DNA from: Firmicutes bacterium UBA5473
Lineage (GTDB): Bacteria; Bacillota; DTU084
DNA length: 20,083 nt
Direction: 5' to 3'
NCBI GenBank assembly: GCA_002427165.1
Contig: DIQB01000029.1
Coordinates: 1 to 20,083, forward strand
A model generated the notes under the pieces. It made no database searches and was not told the DNA's origin. It saw only the letters and a program-made list of their open reading frames with translations. A program made the position numbers and the translations under genes. This document shows, piece after piece, positions 7,130-14,436 of this stretch. Positions within the stretch are counted from its first letter, which is position 1; the number at the start of each line of letters is the position of its first letter.

Positions 7130-9868
7130 TTAATAATGTAAACTACCAACTAAATGTACACTTGGGATTCGTACTTCATCTGACCAAACTAAGGATGCAC
7201 CTAACCTAGGAGATATATTTAGCCTTCCATATATCAAGGACGTATCTAAATGTACGCCTGCGCCTAAGGCTGCTATCGCGGAGTTGTGTCTTGCGCCAAC
7301 ACCAAATTGGGCAAAAACTTCGCCAACAAACTGTTCAAAAAAGATCGGTAGTAAAGAATGACCACGATACAAAGAACGCAACGGCCTTTGCGCTGATAGA
7401 GCAAACTTTACAGCCCACTCACCGACATTGCCATGGTTAGGTGCAACCCCAGAGATATGCAGGGGTGATGTGGCGCTGCCAAAACAAAATCCAGTGTTTT
7501 TTTGCGTAATTGCCGCTACAGTCTCTATACCTAAAGAACCTGCTGAAGGCCATATGCATTTGGCAGACCAGCCACTAAGCAAAGATAGCCTACCTGTGTC
7601 TTCGTTTAATGAGGAGCTGAGCTGAATATTTAATTTTTGAGAATGTTGCAGGTCAATTCCACTTAAACGTTGGTGTTGCCAACCGGCAAAGATGTTGGGA
7701 TTCCTCTTAGCAAGCTGGATTCCACCATAAATTCGCCTGGTATTTGGTTCTTGCTGAGTTGGTCCGGTCTCCTTTGTATAGCCTGCCTCAAACTTTAAGA
7801 AATGTTCTTGGCTTTTTAGAGATAAGTTGAAATCTAAACCCCGAGAAAACACTGGATCGTGCTGCCAATTGTAGTTTAGGCTTAGGCCTGGCTTCCCGCT
7901 TGCCAAACCGTATTCCGTTTGCAGAATATAATAATGCTTCCTTAGTGCATCTTGCATTCCAGTTATAATCCCAAATTTGAGGCCGCCGGTTTCCGTCCAA
8001 ATATAGGGAAGCCACCAGCTTGGTTTTAAACTTGAAACTTTGTATGGTCGAGGGGATAACTCAGCGCTCACAGTTCCCGGTGTTCCGATGAGAGCATCTT
8101 TCCGCCAGGGCGCAACTTGCCAATGGCTACCTACAAAAGGGGGCATAGGCTGGGGGGAAGTCTCCGGCTTAAAAGGCATTTGTGCAAGGCAATATCCCTG
8201 TGCCGTATAATGAGTAAAGATCAAAAATTGCCCATCTGGAGTTAATTTGGGGAAAAATGCTCCGCTCAGCACATTTGTTAGCTGACGCAATTGTTTCGTC
8301 TCTAAGTTATAGGCGTATAAATTGGCAACCCCTGTTCGATCTGATTCGAAAAGGAGATAGCGCCCATCAGGACTAAATGCAGGTTGCCCTACATGAGCCA
8401 GTTCTTCAATTATGGGGATGATATTGCGCGAGCTATTTAATAAATAAATGCCGGTTCTTCCTTGTCCTACTGCTCTTTCCACGGCAAGAAGCTCGCCTGT
8501 AGGATTCCAGGCAAGTGAAATGGCATAATTTGTTGTATCGCCTTGGAGCAAAACATCAATAGGACCTAACAGGTAATTGCCATCTTTCTTATATAGAGGA
8601 GCAACGCATACATTAGAGGAAAGTGAATAGCTGTTCAATTGAATGAAAGCTATTTTTGATCCATCCGGAGATATTGCCGGTGCTATTGCTTGCAGGCCAA
8701 CGCTAAGCCGTTGCCTTACCCTGCTAGCAACGGCTTGTATGAATAAATCATTGTGCGTTTGGTCATTTTGCGGGGCAGGGGCAGAATAGATAATGTGTTT
8801 GCTATCTGGCAACCAGGCAAAACCACCGTAAACTCCTAAGGCCAAAACCTGAATTTCGGTTTTAGAGCTGGGATCAAACAAACGAATGGAAGGAATCTTT
8901 TGTCCTTGAGTTTGATAAGCTAATATCCCTTGCTGAGAATAGGTAGGTTGCCTTGGATACCAATCCTCAGTGGGTAAATAATCAAAATTGGAAAGACCAG
9001 CTGCTCTTATATCTGCCGCTTGCTTCTGATATTTTTTAGCCATAGCTTCTCGCCAGTTAACCTCTAACGCGGCAAAGGATATGCCTAAAATCTCTTGAAA
9101 ACCAGCCTCAGCACCCCCAAAAAGACCTGTGTAAGGGGCAGCAAGGTATAGTTGTCTTAAAGCTTCATCTCCATAGGTCCGGGCAATGTAATCTAGGTAG
9201 GCGAAGCCATAAAGATAGGGTGCGCTTCCAGGATTCCACTGTCCCAGATTGTAATAACCTGCAGTCTGATCTTTATGAAGAAGCATTCCCTCCAAAGCTG
9301 CAGTTCGTAAAAACATGTCCCGAAACCGTGTTTCTGCTAACCCGGGGGTATGTATGATTTCTTCATAGTTTGCACGTCCCTCTATTAAATGGAGGCCTTG
9401 AGCAATGTTAGGGGAAGTTACTACAGGAACCATTCCGAAGATCCGTCTGATGATAGAATAGATTCCAGCATTCATATCTACATGAACTATATGCGTGAAT
9501 TCATGGATTAACAAGGATTCAAGCCAGGATGTCCTGGAAGCAGAGATCCCAGAACTGTAGGGCAATACTGGAGGAATCAGGGTAATGTGAATACTATTAT
9601 TGGTGTAATTGCCAGCAGAGCCACTCACAAAATCATGGGAACCGTCCATGACAATGTGAGTTTTTGTTTTAGGGGTATGACCCAGACGCGTAGTTACCAG
9701 TGGATGAATTTCTTCTGCCTTTTGAGCAATAGTTCGTGCAAGTTCTTGATATCCACGAGAAAAGTGAACAAGAAAATGCTCCGTCTCTAGTGTATTCCAA
9801 GCGTTACTAGCTGAGCTGTTAATAGCTAATATACCAAAAAGAAAAACGGTAACAAAAGTCTTTCGCAT
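7130..9868 (-). CDS. Secreted gluzincin metalloprotease with TolB-like propeller and outer-membrane barrel
   Basis: A 912-residue exported protein. The start at 9868 is chosen because GGAGG sits six bases before it; the frame is open 37 codons further upstream without a better site. Residues 1-23 form a signal peptide (basic MRK, hydrophobic core, then NSSASNA). HEFTH at 122-126, with Glu163 in LIEGRANYEE, gives the zinc and catalytic residues of a peptidase-MA/M1-like gluzincin. Roughly residues 320-620 contain TolB/WD40-like blades such as AISPDGSKIAFIQ and FSPDGRYLLFESDRTG. The last 260 or so residues alternate polar and hydrophobic positions as amphipathic strands and end in VHLVGSLHY, an outer-membrane-like terminal aromatic signal. 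It probably anchors a protease and propeller at the cell surface. The substrate is unknown. Confidence 0.85.
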   Translation of the reverse strand: MRKTFVTVFLFGILAINSSASNAWNTLETEHFLVHFSRGYQELARTIAQKAEEIHPLVTTRLGHTPKTKTHIVMDGSHDFVSGSAGNYTNNSIHITLIPPVLPYSSGISASRTSWLESLLIHEFTHIVHVDMNAGIYSIIRRIFGMVPVVTSPNIAQGLHLIEGRANYEEIIHTPGLAETRFRDMFLRTAALEGMLLHKDQTAGYYNLGQWNPGSAPYLYGFAYLDYIARTYGDEALRQLYLAAPYTGLFGGAEAGFQEILGISFAALEVNWREAMAKKYQKQAADIRAAGLSNFDYLPTEDWYPRQPTYSQQGILAYQTQGQKIPSIRLFDPSSKTEIQVLALGVYGGFAWLPDSKHIIYSAPAPQNDQTHNDLFIQAVASRVRQRLSVGLQAIAPAISPDGSKIAFIQLNSYSLSSNVCVAPLYKKDGNYLLGPIDVLLQGDTTNYAISLAWNPTGELLAVERAVGQGRTGIYLLNSSRNIIPIIEELAHVGQPAFSPDGRYLLFESDRTGVANLYAYNLETKQLRQLTNVLSGAFFPKLTPDGQFLIFTHYTAQGYCLAQMPFKPETSPQPMPPFVGSHWQVAPWRKDALIGTPGTVSAELSPRPYKVSSLKPSWWLPYIWTETGGLKFGIITGMQDALRKHYYILQTEYGLASGKPGLSLNYNWQHDPVFSRGLDFNLSLKSQEHFLKFEAGYTKETGPTQQEPNTRRIYGGIQLAKRNPNIFAGWQHQRLSGIDLQHSQKLNIQLSSSLNEDTGRLSLLSGWSAKCIWPSAGSLGIETVAAITQKNTGFCFGSATSPLHISGVAPNHGNVGEWAVKFALSAQRPLRSLYRGHSLLPIFFEQFVGEVFAQFGVGARHNSAIAALGAGVHLDTSLIYGRLNISPRLGASLVWSDEVRIPSVHLVGSLHY

Positions 9869-10019
9869 ATAAACCTCCATTCTGCCGCTACGCTGGCGGC
9901 ACAAATAGTGATGAAAAAAATGTTGTGCGACTTTCACTGCTTTGTTATGGCCCTGATGAGAAGATACACTACAAAGCACGGTGAGGTGAGTCGTAGACTG
10001 CGCTTCTCAGCTTAATCAT

Positions 10020-10049
10020 ATATAAACCAGTGTAAGAATCACCTTTCAA
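10020..10049 (-). promoter_or_regulatory. Candidate promoter of the surface metalloprotease gene
   Basis: On the minus strand TTGAAA (10044-10049) and TTATAT (10020-10025) are separated by 18 bases. They lie about 150 bases upstream of the start codon. The leader contains a small GCCGC/GCGGC hairpin at 9884-9900, just upstream of the ribosome-binding site. Confidence 0.4.
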
Positions 10050-10175
10050 GCACAAATAAGTGGTTCGATAAGACCGCACGCTAGCTTTAGCTAATAGTGG
10101 CGATTCAGTCAATGACTTCCTCCTCCTTCCCCTATGTCCTGTAACATTTGTTAAACTGGACGCTTTTTTTATTTG

Positions 10176-10331
10176 TTAAGCCGCTTCCGGTTCCTTTTCT
10201 GCGGCCTGATTGTCACCCATTTTCAAGAGCAGAAAAATTGGCGCTACAAAAATAAACCCATCCAATATCATCCAGAATCATCATAGCATATTGTCCATCA
10301 GCCCTAAAGCAATTCCAGTGGTGCTCTCACA
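10176..10331 (-). pseudogene. C-terminal remnant of a membrane protein
   Basis: One minus-strand frame of 52 codons reads STTGIALGLMDNML, then two tandem TGA stops (10278-10283), then FWMILDGFIFVAPIFLLL and a charged tail ending KEPEAA before TAA. The last part looks like a final transmembrane helix plus cytosolic tail. No start codon is visible, and the frame begins by overlapping the stop of the preceding membrane gene. It is probably the truncated end of a transporter-like protein; the family is not recognised. Confidence 0.4.
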
Positions 10332-10886
10332 CTGTGCGTCTTAACAGTTTGATATTCAGTAAAAGAGCAATTGTCCCAAGTATCACAAACGATATCACCA
10401 GCCCAAACAATTGGCCCGCATCTAAGACAAAGCCCAAAGCAGACTGGACGATGGTTTGCAGGATAACACAAATTCCTGCTCCTGTTAATAGAATAAGCAG
10501 AACGGGCGCAAGCTGATACGCAACCGCTTTTTTCTTTAACAGCGTGATGCCGCAAAACAGTGCTGATGGTAATATAATAGCCAAATCGATGGCAAACGTC
10601 GGCTCAGTGGTGTATGTATCTATGATTTCCATTGGCTTTCCTGAAACAACGGATGGAATGATAAACATCATCCATACAAGAACGGAACACCCGCCGATGA
10701 TCATAAAGATTGCTGTGCCTGTTAATCTCTTGGCATATAGAGCATCATCAAAGGACTTATTTCCTGTCCATATATATTCGTTACTGTTCTCGCTGTGCCG
10801 TCAAACGAGTAAAACACACCCAGGCATGCTGAAATAATCGCGCACACAGAAGAAACAATGACCAATAGTCTTACAAATGGTTTCAT
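10327..10886 (-). pseudogene. Multi-pass membrane protein, internally deleted and frameshifted
   Basis: The start at 10886 has GGAGG ten bases upstream. The N-terminal part (to about 10750) has one hydrophobic helix after MKPFVRLLV, then a loop reading FDGTARTVTNIYGQEI, and runs into a stop at 10722. The C-terminal part, in another frame (ATG at 10704, possibly read from about 10765), has four or five helices, for example MIIGGCSVLVWMMFIIP, FAIDLAIILPSALFCGI and LFGLVISFVILGTIALLL, ending KLLRRTV. The two halves resemble the first and last parts of one longer Firmicute membrane-protein family whose middle helices are missing here. That match is from memory and tentative. It belongs to the TetR-controlled block. 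Confidence 0.45.
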
Positions 10887-10990
10887 TTCATTATAACCTC
10901 CATTCTCAGCACATAGGGGGGATAGTGGTTGATCTATTTTCTTTGCCTTCGTTAACCTCCCAAATCGTATTTTCCAAAAGCATTTATGGA

Positions 10991-11338
10991 TCATTGCGGC
11001 AATTGCCTTATAGCAAGATTGGATATTATAAAAACAACAGTGGCCAAAAAGAGCATACCGAATATCATTGTCATTGCCACATTATTCAGCTGCAAATAAT
11101 ATCCGCCTGCTGTCAAAACAGAGTACAGCAGCATTCCAAGGGAAATGAAATGCAGCCTTTCTCCGCGACTGCTATGCTTCAGGGATAATAACCCGCCCAA
11201 AATTAATAATATGGCAGTAATACCCTCTAAAAAAAGATGCGCTGCTATTCTGAATGGCTCTGTGCCAATTTCTTCAACCTGCCCGGTAAAAAGGAGCATA
11301 CCCCACATTCCAAGCATACAGATTCCTAAAAAACACAT
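10991..11338 (-). CDS. Small four-helix membrane protein, unknown
   Basis: A 115-residue integral membrane protein with about four hydrophobic helices: LGICMLGMWGMLLF, FLEGITAILLILGGLL, ISLGMLLYSVLTAGG and MIFGMLFLATVVFIIS. I do not recognise the family. The ATG at 11338 lacks a good ribosome-binding site. Upstream, GTG-AAAAAA-GCC-GG (from 11352) would join this frame as MKKSRM if the six-A run had one more A, so the true start may be frameshifted. It lies downstream of the CPBP protease gene in the same orientation and is probably co-transcribed with it. Confidence 0.55.
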   Translation of the reverse strand: MCFLGICMLGMWGMLLFTGQVEEIGTEPFRIAAHLFLEGITAILLILGGLLSLKHSSRGERLHFISLGMLLYSVLTAGGYYLQLNNVAMTMIFGMLFLATVVFIISNLAIRQLPQ

Positions 11339-11428
11339 CCGGCTTTTTTCACACCTTGACCCTCACTTTCTATCAACAAATATGATTACCATAAGCGCTA
11401 TAAAAAAAGTTCTGATAATACACCTGTC

Positions 11429-12175
11429 TTATAATAAGAGAAACAAATACCCTGTTCCAACCATCAGCACATTGCTGATGCTGTGCATGAACATCGGATA
11501 TACAAGGCTGCGACTATCTTGGTATGCTTTGCCCTGGATAGTGCCTAACACAAAAACATAGAACAGCCGGAAGTAATTCGCTTCAATGGTAAAAGGGAAT
11601 AAAGACCATTTCATATGTGCAATAGCAAACAAGAAAGAGGCGATAATTGTTTCTAATGTAATGCCCCACTTTACTTTTACGCTCTTTCCCAATACATGCA
11701 CGAGCATTGTAATGGGGAGCGCCCGATACAGAATCTCTTCGGCAGGCCCGCTTAAAAGGATTTGAAATCCCAGCGTTCCAAGAATATTGTTTTTGTTTAA
11801 TGGGAAGTCATATACCGGCAGTAAGTTATAGATCAGCATAAGTATATGGCAAACAAGTGTAATCCCTGCAAATATGGCAGTATACACCACTACATATTTA
11901 GTTCCTTTTTCCCTGTCGCCAAGGCCGAAACCGAAATCAACTTTCAGCAACTTGCTTAGCATCATAATTACAGCCAAGGCAATTAGCATTTCAGTGATAT
12001 GGTGAACAGAAACCCATGCAAAGGCTTTATAGGGATCAAACCTCTCGTAGTGGAGTAAATCGGCGACGATTCTCCCCACCTTACCTAGTACTTCCTGAAA
12101 AACAAGCAACAGCAAAATCATGAACCCGTATAATAATATTTTCTTCTGATCGGCTCGTTTCCTTTCCATTTTCAT
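11429..12175 (-). CDS. CPBP family intramembrane protease (CAAX-like)
   Basis: A 248-residue polytopic membrane protein, typical in length for the CPBP (Abi/CAAX) family. The diagnostic motif is GPAEEILYR, with Glu146, Glu147 and Arg151. His187 in FAIAHMKW and His231 in FMHSISN are the other active-site positions. At least six hydrophobic helices are visible. In bacteria these enzymes work in bacteriocin self-immunity, peptide maturation or as membrane proteases. The ATG overlaps the stop of the 52-aa ORF (ATGA), so translation is coupled. After its TAA the same frame continues for about 24 codons as a hydrophobic stretch (IIRTFFIALMVIIFV), so the C-terminus may be shortened. Confidence 0.85.
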   Translation of the reverse strand: MKMERKRADQKKILLYGFMILLLLVFQEVLGKVGRIVADLLHYERFDPYKAFAWVSVHHITEMLIALAVIMMLSKLLKVDFGFGLGDREKGTKYVVVYTAIFAGITLVCHILMLIYNLLPVYDFPLNKNNILGTLGFQILLSGPAEEILYRALPITMLVHVLGKSVKVKWGITLETIIASFLFAIAHMKWSLFPFTIEANYFRLFYVFVLGTIQGKAYQDSRSLVYPMFMHSISNVLMVGTGYLFLLL

Positions 12176-12330
12176 GATACCTCCAACTCACGGGCTCGCT
12201 TTATCAATGACCTCATATATTCTTCATTTACTCTCTCGCATAAACAAGAATCCCTCACGCCGCCATCTATGATTTTGTTAAGGTTCTCATTTTCTTGACA
12301 ATATAAATGCATTTTCCCGCCTTCTTTCAT
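12172..12330 (-). CDS. 52-aa Cys-containing ORF, coupled on both sides
   Basis: A small open frame starting MKEGGKMHLYCQENENLNK and ending ARELEVS, with DSCLCERV in the middle. Its ATG overlaps the stop of the preceding ATC-hydrolase-like gene (TAATG), and its TGA overlaps the ATG of the CPBP gene (ATGA). Such double overlap argues that it is translated. It has one Cys and a CxC pair, no signal peptide and no membrane helix. I do not recognise it. A second ATG at 12312, behind AAGGCGGG, could be the real start. Confidence 0.5.
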   Translation of the reverse strand: MKEGGKMHLYCQENENLNKIIDGGVRDSCLCERVNEEYMRSLIKRARELEVS

Positions 12331-12814
12331 TATCCATATGTCAATGAAGATTCAGCAGTATCATTCTGTTCTGTACGGATATTGACAAGCACTTTACAAC
12401 AGTCTCCGGCCATTAAAGTGCTTTCAACAGCTATGCTTCCGGCATCGATTTTGCCTGCGGTACTGATCATAGCGAACATGGGATCTAAGCACCATCCATT
12501 GCAAGGATTTGCTCCTCCCATTTTCTTGGACAACGCGCATAACTTGCACGAAACTGCCGTAGCAATATAGCCGTTATCTGTTTTTTCTACAAACCAGTTT
12601 GCACAGCCATAAATTTCTGAAAGCTTGCAAAAAAATCCTCAACGGTTTCAATGCCAAGCTGTTGATTCAAAAAGGGCGCTGTCTGTGCCTGCCTTTCTTT
12701 TCTTCTCTCTACGATTGTATCAAGCACCTTTAGCTTGTCATAAGTGTTTACAGTCTCTGCTATAGATGCCGCATAGGTATTTTGCAATAGGATAAATCTC
12801 TTCTCAATATCCAT
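12330..12814 (-). pseudogene. Cys-rich ATC-hydrolase-like protein, one-base frameshift
   Basis: The start at 12814 has AAAGGAGAG upstream and is the first gene after the second TetR-type operator. Frame one gives MDIEKRFILLQNTY to GIETVEDFF. Frame two continues CKLSEIYGCANWFVEKTD, then SCKLCALSKKMGG, NPCNGWCLDPMFAMI and AGDCCKVLVN, ending TYG. Adding one T to the seven-T run at 12630-12636 joins them without loss as EDFFCKLSEIYGCANW. The restored protein of about 160 residues, with CxxC, CxxxC and CC pairs, resembles small proteins annotated as L-2-amino-thiazoline-4-carboxylate-hydrolase-like; I rate that match moderate. It may be a recent pseudogene, a slippage-controlled gene or a sequencing error. 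Confidence 0.6.
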
Positions 12815-12846
12815 TTTTCGTCTCTCCTTTGATATGTTGTTTATTT

Positions 12847-12858
12847 TAACGTTCGTTA
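12847..12858. promoter_or_regulatory. TetR-type operator, downstream copy
   Basis: TAACG-TT-CGTTA is a perfect inverted repeat with a two-base centre, 33 bases upstream of the ATC-hydrolase-like start. A minus-strand TAAAAT -10-like box (12843-12848) overlaps it; no good -35 is visible. It is identical to the site upstream of the regulator. Confidence 0.75.
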
Positions 12859-12879
12859 GGCATTGCAAAAAACAAAACA

Positions 12880-13437
12880 CTAACATTCGCGAAGGACGAT
12901 TGAAATCTCTTCTCGGATTTCTTCTTCAGGTAGAAATCTGTTTTTGACGACGATACTTTCTATCAATGTTTCCAATAAATGTACTAATGTTCGTACAATC
13001 GCGATATCATTATCTGCGTTCTTCAGATATGGTTTTAATATCTGGTAATGCCGCGGAAGTATAGTCTTTTCCCACTCATCCATGATTTCCATTAGTTCCT
13101 CATCGCCATCAAAGGACAGATATACCTTGATTCCAAGCCGGTAAACTTTTTTATCATAGTTGCTCAGAGAGTTCAGATCGTACACAAACTTTGTATAAAA
13201 ATCTATGATGTTATTTGTCCTCAAGAGTGCCGCCTGCCTTTTTAAAAGGCCAAAATATTCCCTTTTTATGATTTCATCAAACAACTCCTTTTTATTATTG
13301 TAATAGTAATAAATCATTGGCAAGGAGCAGTTCACGTCTTTTGCTATGTTACGGATCGTTGTTCCATGGTAACCATTATTATTGAAATGCTCTACTGCTA
13401 CTTCTTTGATTCTTTCTCTCAGGTCCTTTTTTGCCAT
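12880..13437 (-). CDS. TetR/AcrR family transcriptional regulator
   Basis: A 185-residue DNA-binding repressor. The N-terminal helix-turn-helix reads ERIKEVAVEHFNNNGYHGTT, then IRNIAKDVNCS and MIYYYYNNKKELFDEII, the standard TetR pattern. The rest is a helical ligand-binding and dimer domain whose inducer cannot be inferred. The ATG at 13437 is chosen because AGAGG lies eight bases upstream; an ATG three codons earlier is too close to it. A consensus promoter and a perfect operator lie directly upstream, and the same operator precedes the next gene, so it probably represses itself and the downstream membrane-protein operon. Base composition is AT-rich like the rest of this block. Confidence 0.92.
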   Translation of the reverse strand: MAKKDLRERIKEVAVEHFNNNGYHGTTIRNIAKDVNCSLPMIYYYYNNKKELFDEIIKREYFGLLKRQAALLRTNNIIDFYTKFVYDLNSLSNYDKKVYRLGIKVYLSFDGDEELMEIMDEWEKTILPRHYQILKPYLKNADNDIAIVRTLVHLLETLIESIVVKNRFLPEEEIREEISIVLREC

Positions 13438-13455
13438 ACCATGCACCTCTATACT

Positions 13456-13467
13456 TAACGTTCGTTA
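13456..13467. promoter_or_regulatory. TetR-type operator, upstream copy
   Basis: TAACG-TT-CGTTA, identical over at least 14 bases (TTAACGTTCGTTAG) to 12846-12859. It lies just downstream of the -10 box, over the probable transcription start. Confidence 0.8.
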
Positions 13468-13469
13468 GA

Positions 13470-13498
13470 ATTATACCATATAGAATTCTGCATCGCAA
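13470..13498 (-). promoter_or_regulatory. Promoter of the tetR gene
   Basis: On the minus strand TTGCGA (13493-13498), a 17-base spacer and a perfect TATAAT (13470-13475). It lies 33 bases from the start codon and is overlapped downstream by the operator. Confidence 0.75.
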
Positions 13499-13543
13499 TA
13501 GGTTTTTGAAATATTTTTGGTTGTATTTGGTTAGGTTTTTTTT

Positions 13544-13850
13544 GGTTTAGGTTTTCATTAAATTAAACATCTGGGATCAAGGGAGCCAAAACTGGCCTCT
13601 GCTTCTCTGTTCATCCACATGCATTTTAATATAAGGCAGGAGCTCAGGGGCATATTGGATCTCATCGATAAAGAGCGATGGCTCAAAACGCTCAAAAACA
13701 ATGCAGGATCAGACGTGGCTAAATGACGTGTAAAGGGATCACGAAGGGTTACATATCTACGATTAGGCTCACTCAAATGACGCAGAAGTGTTGTTTTTCC
13801 CACCTTCCGAAATCCAGTAACCAGCGCCACAGGAAAGCTTTCAGGGGATT
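13544..13850 (-). pseudogene. AAA-type ATPase (DUF4143-like) fragment
   Basis: The Walker A segment reads VALVTGFRKVGKTTLLRHL, followed by RRYVTLRDPFTRHLA and SDPALFL. After a one-base loss the matching frame continues ERFEPSLFIDEIQYAPELLP, YIKMHVDEQRSRGQFWLP, then TGA where family members have a TGSQ segment. The Walker B is FIDEIQ. These ATPases of unknown role are common mobile accessory genes. The N-terminus before Walker A is missing (an in-frame TAA lies just upstream), and the nuclease-like C-terminal domain is absent. It directly follows the Rrf2 gene. Confidence 0.75.
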
Positions 13851-13866
13851 ATTGTCAATACCTTCC

Positions 13867-14268
13867 CTAGGCTTCCTCATTCAATAAATCTGCAATCGTG
13901 GATTTCCTCAATACCTGTTGCATTTGAGACTCTGCCTTTCCCAAAACCTTCCGCAGAGGACAGGAGGCTGCACGAGTGCAAACTCCGGGATCATGAACAC
14001 ATTGGCGCACCTGCACTTCTTCGAAGAGCTCTATTACATCTAAAACAGTAATCTGGGCCGGCTCTACAGCGAGCCTCACTCCCCCACCTGGCCCGCGTAC
14101 AGACTCCACCCATCCCTTTTTGACCAAAGATGCCACAATTTGCGGCAAGAAGTTAGGCGGTATCTGCTCCTCTTCCGCTATTTGCCGCGAGGGGATAAGT
14201 TCCTGATCCAAGTTCGTTGCCAGGTTTATCAACAGCCGCAGTGCATAATCTGTTTTATTGCTGATCAT
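13867..14268 (-). CDS. Rrf2 family transcriptional regulator, probable Fe-S or redox sensor
   Basis: A 133-residue Rrf2/IscR-type winged-helix protein. The N-terminus (MISNKTDYALRLLINLA) and the wing VRGPGGGVRLA (residues 57-67) are typical. Cys90, Cys97 and Cys103 (spacing x6, x5) occupy the region where IscR and NsrR bind an iron-sulfur cluster, so it may sense iron-sulfur status, nitric oxide or redox state. The ATG has AGGAG nine bases upstream. It is divergent from the gnd-zwf operon, with 168 bases between the starts. A TTGACA/TATACT promoter with an overlapping palindrome suggests autorepression. Whether it also controls gnd-zwf is inference. Confidence 0.9.
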   Translation of the reverse strand: MISNKTDYALRLLINLATNLDQELIPSRQIAEEEQIPPNFLPQIVASLVKKGWVESVRGPGGGVRLAVEPAQITVLDVIELFEEVQVRQCVHDPGVCTRAASCPLRKVLGKAESQMQQVLRKSTIADLLNEEA

Positions 14269-14288
14269 GGGCTGACACTCCTAAATAT

Positions 14289-14306
14289 TACTTATTAACT
14301 TAAGTA
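14289..14306. promoter_or_regulatory. Candidate Rrf2 operator
   Basis: TACTTA-TTAACT-TAAGTA is an 18-bp inverted repeat with 6-base arms. It covers the end of the -10 box and the expected transcription start of the Rrf2 gene. Confidence 0.5.
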
Positions 14307-14331
14307 TAAAGGAAACTGTTGCCGCTGTCAA
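14303..14331 (-). promoter_or_regulatory. Promoter of the Rrf2 gene
   Basis: On the minus strand a perfect TTGACA (14326-14331), a 17-base spacer and TATACT (14303-14308), 35 bases upstream of the start codon. Confidence 0.75.
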
Positions 14332-14436
14332 CAAAATCTTGTGCCTCCTATTATTATCCCAAAACAAGACAATTTATTTCCCCTTGGAAACTTATCTTAA
14401 AACTTGGGCAGAATATCCGGAAAGAGGAGGTCTCCG

